From the NCBI GenBank assembly GCA_015680905.1, contig CM027381.1, positions 20,437,501 to 20,501,500 on the forward strand: DNA of 64,000 bases. The letters run 5' to 3'. The position numbers and the translations under genes were made by a program. The notes below the pieces were generated by a model, which saw nothing but the letters and a program-made list of their open reading frames with translations, searched no databases and was not told the DNA's origin. This DNA is from Coptis chinensis. Taxonomy: Eukaryota > Streptophyta > Magnoliopsida > Ranunculales > Ranunculaceae. Positions 56,626 through 64,000 of the stretch are shown one piece after another. How positions within the stretch are numbered: position 1 is the first letter of the stretch; each line of letters starts with the position of its first letter.

Positions 56626-57500
56626 CGTCTGTAGTTTCATTCCAACACTTAAACTCTGTCATTTTCATTCCAACAGCTTAAATACTATAAGTCATTTTAC
56701 CCTTAATACTTGATCATTTTTTTCTAGTGTAATTGTCGGCCATCACGCATTTATTTACTTAATGTATACAGCAAGTTTTATTATTCCTTCAATGACCATG
56801 AGTTAATCCCCCCCCCCTCAGGGGGAGGGTTATGCTGCTCGTGTAAGAATCCGAATTGACTCTTTAATATTCTAGAATCACTACTTAAGAATTAGGCATA
56901 GATTAGACATCTGGTCCCAAAATGACTGAGACTATACAAATTTGGAGTGCTGAGGCTTCAGAACAGTCTCGTGCGCGACCTAAAATGTCTCGCGCGCGAC
57001 TCTATGGTGTCAGACAGCTCTCCAATTTGTCCAGCTGATGTGGAATCGAGCCAAGAGCTGAAACGATATTCCAGAGATGAAATATTAGTTCAACTCCTTA
57101 TGCTAGTGTGATGGGGCTCAGAGATGTGGGCATGCGCTAAGGATCAATACTCGACGTCGTCTCCGAACATGAGACGAATTAGAGATGTAGTGACGTGATA
57201 ATATAAACTGTTGAAAAATGATTCTTGCATGAGTATGATTAACTCTCTCCCTATTCTCTATCTTTGGTTATCTACATCAAAATCACCGTAGTAATTTACA
57301 TTATTTGCATTACCGTTAATTTAATTAAAACCAACTAAAAAACCTAAAATCCTACTCACCAAAAGTTGTAATTCCAATTGTGAACCTTTTCGAGCCCTAA
57401 GGTTTGGACGATCCCTTACTCGACCTATCCTACCAAACCCACGTGAGTAAGGTAACTTGACTAAAACGTACGACTATACGGACTTTGAACTTTAGTCTTT

Positions 57501-57533
<33 letters not shown>

Positions 57534-57599
57534 GTGGACCTCAGACTTAAGAAACTAAGTAACTGAAAACAAACGTTCGGATAAAAACTTGTTTTATCA
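56626..57599 (+). other. 3' end of element C, probable 3' LTR
   Basis: No gene. A purine run GGGGGAGGGTTA at 56,821-56,832, followed by TGCTGCTCG, is a candidate polypurine tract and LTR start, which would make a 767-bp 3' LTR (56,833-57,599). Features are two TCTCGYGCGCGAC words (56,967-57,003) and four GGACTTC repeats (about 57,499-57,530). Confidence 0.45.
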
Positions 57600-57783
57600 A
57601 GGGCCTAATGAGGGTCGGTCTTAAGGGAGGGCTTAAGTTTCAAAGTCTAGGCCCTTACCCTCCCCTTAAAGGCTTGAGGGTCGGGTAGGCCCAGCCCACG
57701 AATGTGTGAGAGCCTCATTTTTTGCCCATGGGTCGGGTCGGGGTGGGTGGACTGAGGGTTTGATGGCCATTTTGACACCCCTA
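57600..57783. other. Right part of the hAT element
   Basis: Starts with AGGGC, the duplicate of 37,285-37,289, and ends with the terminal inverted repeat. It has the same GGGTCGGG style as the left end. Confidence 0.7.
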
Positions 57784-57791
57784 GGCAACCC

Positions 57792-57949
57792 ATGTGGCTA
57801 GGGTTCAACTCTAGAAACATGAGTTAATAGGCTTGTACATTGATCTATGATATTGTAAATTGGGCCTTAGCCTTGTCGATTAAACGAATAAAGTGGAGAC
57901 CCCTACCAATGGACGTTTTCCACATAGGTGGGGGTCAAAAGTCAAAACA
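57792..57949 (-). repeat. 5' LTR of element G, outer part
   Basis: Continues the LTR interrupted at 36,805 and matches 21,196-21,344. In element orientation it starts TGTTTTGACTTTTGACCC. CTCTA follows at 57,950. Confidence 0.87.
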
Positions 57950-57954
57950 CTCTA
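57950..57954. repeat. Target-site duplication of element G (right copy)
   Basis: CTCTA, identical to 20,890-20,894. Confidence 0.85.
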
Positions 57955-59286
57955 CTATTGTTGTAATGCTCATTTATATCCATGAAGCATATACAACCTT
58001 CGTAAAACACTATCTCATCTACCAGGTGTCACTCTCTAACATCGGCATACGGATCCCAATAAACCTTCAAAATAAATTTAGAAAATAAAACTTTCATCCC
58101 TAAAAGAGATTAAACGAAGCTATAAAAAAAAACCCCCCAATGCCTACCTTGAATGGCTCCATCCTATCCAACTTCACTCGTATCCACAGCAAAGACACTT
58201 CCGAGTCCTCATACTACACATTGGATTTTGAATGCCTCTTCACACACGACAACTCAAAGTTATACCTTAGGTTAGAGTGGGGCCTAAACCTTGGGAAATG
58301 ATCATAGATCCATACCTACAATTATATATATTTTTTGTAAAAACAATATTTAATATACCAAGGCATCAATAATTAAAGAAACAAAAATAAAAAATAAAAA
58401 TAAACAATTACCTGGAGGAGAGCCAAATAGCCAGAAATCGATTTCACGTCAGCACATATTGCAATCCACAGTTGCCGATAGAGATATGCAAGTATAGCGG
58501 CACCCAAAGCATACTCTTTGATCTCCTTCCATACCCTAAGCAACCTCAAATAAACAATGGGAATTGCATGTCCCGTCTTGTCGCAAGAGAGGATACAACC
58601 AAAAAATAAAAAAATATAATCTTTTATTGCACATTGGATTTCTTCTCTACTCGACCCCTTCCTAATAGTCCCCCCCCCCCCACCCCCCTTCTTCTTTACC
58701 TTTGGTTTGCATTTCTCCGCCAACTGTTTCCTAATAAACTCCGACCTCACACTCATAGACCTAAAATTCTCCAACTCTTCTTTCACCGCAGTGAACGATA
58801 TTCCAAGAACTTCATGGAGCAGTTGCTCTGCCTCCATTTTCTTCAAGTCCTTATCAATACTTCCATGAACAATTTTCCTAGTAATAGGCACACCCAGGAT
58901 CTGGGACACATCATCCAAGGTGATGGTCAACTCTCCACCTCTCAACGAACGCAGAGATAAGCACGAAGTCCAGAGGGTGCTGGTTTACACCAATCACCAA
59001 GTCATACAAGCCTCTCTTTTTTAGCTCAGATCTAAAACTTTTGCATTCATCCATGATGTTCCATTGATTCAACTTCTTATTGTGTTGAATACACTTAAGT
59101 GGACCACGCTCCTAAAACAATAAAGCGCACAAAATTAAATTGCACACGAAGTTAAGTAACTCAAAAATAAATACTAAATAAATAAGTATATATATTCGAA
59201 ATTACATTCCCATTCCAAACATTGCGAGCCACGTGTGCAACATAGTTATACATAAGGGACGAGTTTGTTGGGCCACCGCGATACTG
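57955..59286 (-). pseudogene. MAIN-like plant-mobile-domain gene, 5' part
   Basis: N-terminal part of a plant-mobile-domain protein; proteins of this type (MAIN, MAIL1) act in the nucleus and the domain is shared with transposons. Exon 59,286-59,206 (GGPTNSSLMYNYVAHVARNV) is followed by an intron at 59,205-59,112. The next exon, 59,111-58,412, reads ERGPLKCIQHNKK, LISAFVERW, a frameshifting deletion, GELTITLDDVSQILG and LRLLRVWKEIKEYALG. An intron at 58,411-58,316 leads to exon 58,315-58,148 (VWIYDHFPRFRP, one TAG), an intron at 58,147-58,065, and exon 58,064-57,955 (VYWDPYADVRE, TGA, then FYEGCICFMDINEHYNNSR). All introns are GT-AG, phase 0. Upstream it is cut by the CACTA element. Confidence 0.87.
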
Positions 59287-59580
59287 CACTACAACAAAAG
59301 GGGTCTTTTGCAACGCCCCCTTTTGCAACGCCGCAAAATTGTTGGTAAAAGACATCAATTGCCATGCCTCCCAGTGTCACTAAGTGTTTGTCGTTCTATC
59401 AAGTTTGGCGTTAACTAGATTTACTGTAGCAGCGCTTGAAAAGTGACAAATGGTCTAATTATTTGTTTTAAAATAAGAATAAATATATATTTTTTAATTA
59501 AATTAACCTTTTGCAACGCGGTTGTAGTGGTTACACATAGAAGTATTCAGTAGCAACACGTTTTCCGTAGCAACAAGTGT
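59287..59580. repeat. Left subterminal repeat region of the CACTA element
   Basis: At least five TTTTGCAACG or GTAGCAAC words in both orientations, the usual transposase-binding layout of CACTA elements. Confidence 0.7.
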
Positions 59581-59804
59581 CGCATATACGATTTTCAGGT
59601 GCGGGATATTTGATTTCTCTACCAAATTGATTGGGCGGCTAAAAAATTAAAAAAAAAAATGGACAAAATTAGAAAACACTTCTCTCTCCGTCCGCCCCCA
59701 TCCATAACCCTCCTTCCTCCACCACCACAAACCTATGGTACTCTCTCTTTTCTTTTTCTTCTCTCAAAGTTTCTCTGATCCCTCTAACCCTCCTTCCTCC
59801 ACCA

Positions 59805-59807
<3 letters not shown>

Positions 59808-59879
<72 letters not shown>
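59808..59879 (+). repeat. (CT)n microsatellite
   Basis: 36 uninterrupted CT units, located where the 5' untranslated region of the captured gene would be. Confidence 0.95.
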
Positions 59880-59880
<1 letters not shown>

Positions 59881-59980
59881 TTAATTTTAATTTTGGTTTT
59901 GGTATGGTTTTGGGTTAATCCTCCACCACCGGAAAATAAATTTAGGGGTTGAGCAATTATTTTCCAAATAGTAAAAAAGG

Positions 59981-62288
59981 ATGTATGGATTCGAGGCTAT
60001 GACGTTTAACATACACGGAGGTTATTTAGAAGCAATAGTGCGTAGACATAGATCCGGTGTTTTTAACAGAAATTTGATTATAACAATTTATGTCGAGTGT
60101 GAAACTCTTGATGATATTAAGATGCATCTCTCGCTCTTGAATATGGCCCTTATCTACAAAGCGGTATTCAATTTCTCTTTTTTATATAATTTTACCTTAA
60201 TTCTTGTTTATTATAACCAATTGTATACAACTTAATGGTTTCTGAGCCTTCCTCATTGCATAAAACTACGATTGTGGAGAAATGTACTTTAAACTGGTTG
60301 ATGAGTATAAGCACATGTTATGCCAAACCCACGAGCCCTTATCGACATTCCTAGAGTATATCATGTATGTTTATTCTACTCTTTGGTATATTTAAATGCG
60401 GTATATGTAAAATATAATTAAGGTTTTTGTTGACTCTTATAGGTATGGTCACATGATTGATAATGTTGTCCTATTGTTATTCTTGGTACAATCTTTGCAT
60501 GGCGAGATGTGAATGAATTGTTAGAGAAATGCCATCCATTGGGTATGTTTGATAGGTAATGTCTATGTTCCACGTGTCTATATAGCTTTTGATGCTTCAA
60601 CTCTTTGGATGAATACTCATCTTCTACTTTCTTTCTTTCAGTATTGCTAGCCTTGCAGTTGATCAAAATATCGTGATCTTTTATTTCGGTGCTTGTTGTT
60701 CACACCTTTGGCACCATACTTCTCTGAATGCTTTCTCCAATTATTTTGTGATGCGTTAATTCATTTACCTAAACCTAGTGTGCTTTCTATTTTTCAGCAT
60801 TGGTACTTGAACCATTTCGAGATGACCCTTGAGGAAGCTTTATTCTAGTTTTGGCCCTCAGAATCGGGCTTCTCAAGCATATTTCTGTTTGTTTGTTTAT
60901 GTATAAGAGTTACTAATCAATAAGTGTATCATATTTTTCTTTGCAGTCATCCTTATGGCCACGAGGAACTGGCTCTTTGTGAAGACATAGATCAAGTGAG
61001 TTCTCTATGAATTTTGACTCAAAAGCCCACTCTTTCACTCAAATTGTAGAGGGTCTATTGATAAGATCAAAGTCTATGCTTGTATCATTCTTTCCATGCT
61101 GGTTATATTATGTTCGTTTCAGTTGAGATTGTAGTTGAGCTAGTTTAGGCAGTTTATTTGGTAAAAAAACATTGTAGTTTATGTTATTACTATTTTGTTA
61201 TCTCACATTCTCACCATTATAAGAATGAAACTTGAGTCCCCTAACTCTCCGCGGATTTGGAAGAATTAAAATGTGGTATGTAGCAATTAGGAAGACTGGA
61301 GTGGGTGCTCTACTAATCTTTGAAAGTGCATAGTTAGGTGTTTTCTTTGAATGAAAGCTAATTGTAAATTTTGCTTTCTAAATTTGTGATTTTTTCTCTA
61401 TGGTATTCCAAGCTCGATCACGAAAACTGTCAAAATTTATAGACAATAAGCTAAAACCAAAGCAATTTAGTCTTCTCATGATTTAGTTGTGTGATATATG
61501 CTTTACGTATTGGATGGACAATCTTGTGCAAATTTTATGGTGCTTGTAGCTCATATATGTGCATTGGTTTACTTTGTAGGTTCGTCTTTGTTATGGAGAA
61601 GTACCCCCATATCAATCTATATTTTCCAAAATGTCCTATGGAGAGAGCGGATGTTGGACAAGGCATTCTATGAAGAGGAGGTTAAAGGGAATGCTTAGCA
61701 TTTGAACAACAGGTATGTAGATGCTGCACTCTTCTAGTCAAATATCAATAAGACGCCATATTTATCAACAACATCACAAATATTATGGCCTGGATAAGGT
61801 AGACAAGGCTCAGTGGTTAGCAGATTTATCTTGTTATGGCCTAAAATCGAGATAAGTTTTTGGGCGATAATTTTGTGAAGGGGTCATATGTAAGAGCTTG
61901 TATGGTTGGTATGGAGTCTTACAGACCACAAGGACATGTACATTCCTTGTAGTTTTCTTGTTAGATGTTCTTGTTTTGGCTTCTATAGCAGCTTGTCAAT
62001 CTTCTGATCTTAAATGCATGATACAGTAGTATGAGCTGTAGATCTGTCTCGGCTTTCCCGGCTCCTCAGTGATCTTGATAAATGAGCTTATGCTTCTGCA
62101 ACTATTCTATCCATGGATCAACTAATAATCAGAAGCTTGTTCATTTTCAAATGTAGTTCCATTACGGGGTTTTCTTTGCGTACATGAGGTTAAGGGAGCA
62201 AGAAATAAGGAATCTTATGTGGATCTCTGAATGTGTGGCGCAAAACCAAAAGTCTAGAGTTCATGACAGTGTTGTTTTCATCTTCTAG
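59981..62288 (+). pseudogene. VHA-d: Captured V-type proton ATPase subunit d gene
   Basis: A decayed, intron-containing copy of V-ATPase subunit d, which links the V1 stalk to the V0 ring. Exons: 59,981-60,163 (MYGFEAMTFNIHGGYLEAIV, ETLDDIKMHLS), about 60,246-60,364 (SLHKTTIVEKCTL), 60,443-60,555 (YGHMIDNVV, LLEKCHPLGMFD), about 60,642-60,720 (SIASLAVDQN, TPLAPYFSE), 60,947-60,995 (YGHEELALCEDID), 61,580-61,712 (PPYQSIFSKMSYGES, FYEEEVK) and 62,157-62,288 ([41 protein letters not shown]). Introns keep GT-AG ends. Frameshifts affect most exons and part of the middle of the protein is missing. The last exon is intact. The copy came from genomic DNA. Confidence 0.9.
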
Positions 62289-63740
62289 GTGATTCTGCAG
62301 ACTGGGAAAGAAGAAAAGATTGATTTCCTTTGTTTTTTTGGTTCTCTGTGTAAATCTCTCCTTTCTTTTCTTGATTGTTGCAGGTTGCAGAGATTTGGTG
62401 CTCCTGCCTTCATGCAACTCTTTGAGAGTTGCATTGGGTAATAAAAGTTATGTAATCTAAGTTTAACTGTTGTGTAAGAATGCCTATATTTTTAAGTTGA
62501 AAAATTGCAAATATTGAGATCCATTCAAGATGTTTATGTTTCGACCGAACATTATTCATGGCGAGTAGGCTTTTTAGATTCGATTAAAGCCTTTCTTTGG
62601 GCCATTGAGAATATACATTTATGTTGTATTATTGAAAGCTAAAATTAAAGGACTTCTAAGTCTTTATGTATCAGAATACAATTATTTTCTTAGCTGAAGT
62701 AAATGAAAATTTCACCCAAGTGATTTGTCTGTTCTTTCATGGTTGGCTTTACAACATATTGGTAACCCGATGGTTTCATACAATGGGGCCTCAAGCAGGT
62801 GCGGTGGTGATATGAGTTATTCAAATTAATTTTTTATATCCAACTTCATTTGATTGTGCTTATAGCTAATTAAGTTATGAATTCTTTTTGTGTTAGTGCT
62901 CATAGGTGATCAGGCTTTACTATGTTAATGGGACAGATATGTGATTGGATGCAAGATATTTAAGGTACTTAGATCTACTAAGAACTAGTTTAGAACATCA
63001 ATTTTATGTGTTCGAAAGCATTATGTGATTATTATCTACTACGGAATTTTGTCTTCTCCTTTATTGTGTGAATTTGTTACTTAGATTCTTTGTTTTTGTT
63101 TAGTTAGTCTAAAGTATTTAGTATGTATGGTTTTGCAATGCATGGTTCCATAAGCTCTAAATGGAAGGAGCACTCATTAAATTAGGAGTGATGGTTCGAA
63201 TCACTCGATCTGGATCCAATTATTATCTTAAAAAACAAATAAAAAAATAATTTATTTTAGATAATTTGGTAGCAACTAAGTTTAGAGCATTAGAATTTAG
63301 GAATGCTATATGAGTGCATTTTAGCTTTATTGTCTTTATTCAGTTACTTAATTGTGTCTTTTTTTGAAATTTTTTGTACCAGTTGGGCGATCAGATGCTA
63401 TTATGACTAATGAAGAATACTTGGGTGGATGCTCTTCAAATTAGAAGTTTATGGACTTTTGTTGATTTTGCTAAGTTAGTTTTTAAGAAATTTGCCTAAA
63501 TAGGTTGATATTTGTGGAAATTTTGTAAGACGGTGTATTGGCAAAGACTTGTATGGTTGTGTGAAATATTTTTACAGTGTATGATTTGATTGAATGAAAT
63601 TAATATATTTTGTTATGATCATTGCGAATTGATATGGGGTTGTTGTGTTTATCTACGTAAGTTGCATTAGGTACAATCTGCAAATAAAAAAGATACAAAA
63701 TTGTGCAAATAAAAAAGCACTATTTTGCCATGGCAAGCTT
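62289..63740 (+). other. 3' region of the captured V-ATPase gene and CACTA interior
   Basis: No further exon is recognised. AATAAA at about 62,441 could be the polyadenylation signal of the captured gene. The remainder is AT-rich. Confidence 0.5.
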
Positions 63741-64000
63741 GAGTAGCTATAAACACCCTTTTTGCAACACTCTAGATGCAGCAGATGACTTCAACCTTTT
63801 GCAACAAACAAAGTGTGGCTAAAAGGTTGCCATTTGCGAGGCCTCAAAGGCGTAGGTAAAAGTATACTTTTTGCCATGCTTGATGGTGTTGTTACAAGTT
63901 ATCTTTTGCAACACTCTTGTAACAACACTAGGCGTTGCTAAAAATTTGAAATATTTTCAATATCAATTAAATTTGAAAAATAGAAGTAGCAACGACCAAT
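63741..64000. repeat. Second subterminal repeat region of the CACTA element
   Basis: Many TTTTGCAACA and GTTGCTAAA words in both orientations, matching the style of 59,287-59,580. The terminus itself is past the window end. Confidence 0.65.

Larger units (their letters stand above)
37290..57599 (+). mobile_element. Athila-like Ty3/gypsy element C
   Basis: The proposed outer ends are TGATAAGCACCCAAAACTG (37,290) and TTTTATCA (ending 57,599), flanked by AGGGC on both sides (37,285-37,289 and 57,600-57,604). The terminus matches the LTR start of element E. Gag (46,908) and pol (to 51,628) are on the plus strand. B is inserted near the 5' end. A clear match between 5' and 3' LTR could not be seen, because the 5' LTR is cut by B, so the ends rest on the target duplication and terminal hexamers. 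Confidence 0.6.
36806..57783. mobile_element. hAT-type element carrying nested Athila-like elements
   Basis: The ends are TAGTGGTGTCAAATGG (36,806) and the inverted CCATTTTGACACCCCTA (ending 57,783), the kind of terminus seen in plant hAT elements, with an 8-bp target duplication. The uninterrupted 3' LTR of G is the empty site. Only about 480 bases at the left and 180 at the right are hAT sequence, rich in GGGCC/GGGTC words. The rest is element C with B in it. No hAT transposase is visible, so the original was a small non-autonomous element. Confidence 0.83.
20895..57949 (-). mobile_element. Tat-lineage Ty3/gypsy element G, with nested insertions
   Basis: This is a minus-strand LTR retrotransposon. 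The 3' LTR is 20,895-21,344 and the 5' LTR is 36,491-36,805 plus 57,792-57,949. The primer-site-like sequence is at 36,472-36,486, the polypurine tract at 21,345-21,357, and the target duplication is CTCTA. Inside are remnants of RT/RNase H, a second RNase H and integrase, an 87-bp array, and an antisense ORF. Gag, protease and most of RT are missing. Nested in it are a MITE, a copia element, TIR element H and, in the 5' LTR, a hAT with two Athila-like elements. Confidence 0.85.
59287..64000. mobile_element. CACTA transposon with captured V-ATPase gene (runs off right edge)
   Basis: The left end CACTACAACAAAAGGGG at 59,287 is a typical CACTA terminus, preceded by CTG as the candidate 3-bp target site. 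Subterminal GCAACGC/TTTTGCAAC words follow (59,305-59,575) and reappear from about 63,755 to the edge (TTTTGCAACA, GTTGCTAA). The right terminus is outside the window. No transposase is seen; the interior is a captured host gene. Confidence 0.85.

Noticed and set aside
1..64000. CRISPR arrays, tRNA or rRNA genes
   Set aside because: Tandem repeats present (22, 33, 67, 87 and about 105 bp) have no spacers. The only tRNA-like matches are short primer sites next to LTRs.

Overview
The window is eukaryotic and almost certainly from a eudicot plant. It is AT-rich and packed with plant-type LTR retrotransposons: Ty3/gypsy Athila-like and Tat-like elements and one Ty1/copia element, with tRNA-Asp-like or iMet primer sites. 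Host-gene remnants are plant-specific: a wall-associated-kinase fragment, a plant-mobile-domain (MAIN-like) gene, a nucleotide-sugar transporter fragment and a V-ATPase subunit d pseudogene. I see no intact host gene, no rRNA or tRNA gene and no CRISPR. The species cannot be named from this sequence.

Left part (1-19,600). An Athila-like element (A, minus strand) runs off the left edge. Its 5' LTR abuts a second LTR fragment (J) and a truncated gag that probably belongs to another Athila-like element (E), whose LTR lies at 18,308-19,598. A Tat-lineage element (D, 6,965-17,969, minus) sits inside E. D has gag, protease, RT, RNase H and integrase on the minus strand, plus an extra plus-strand gene with two GT-AG introns between integrase and the 3' LTR. 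A solo copia-type LTR (F) sits inside D's 3' LTR.

Middle part (19,600-59,286). A MAIN-like plant-mobile-domain gene (minus strand) has been split by a 37 kb nest. The layers, each supported by its own termini, are: the Tat-like element G (20,895-57,949, TSD CTCTA) in an exon of that gene; a hAT-type element (36,806-57,783, 8-bp TSD) in G's 5' LTR; an Athila-like element C (37,290-57,599, TSD AGGGC) in the hAT; and a non-autonomous Athila-like element B (about 37,667-46,412) in C. G's interior also holds a Tourist-like MITE, a copia element (22,923-27,762, TSD AGTAG), and a TIR transposon (H, 29,094-33,361) carrying exons of a UDP-sugar transporter. Element C has gag and pol without protease. 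Downstream of its integrase are three diverged copies of one ORF in the position where some Athila elements carry an env-like gene.

Right part (59,287-64,000). A CACTA element is inserted in the upstream exon of the same MAIN-like gene. It carries an intron-containing, frameshifted copy of V-ATPase subunit d and continues past the right edge.

The autonomous-looking parts are all broken by stops and frameshifts. The points most worth pursuing are the spliced antisense genes in D and G, the triplicated ORF of C, and the two host-gene captures.
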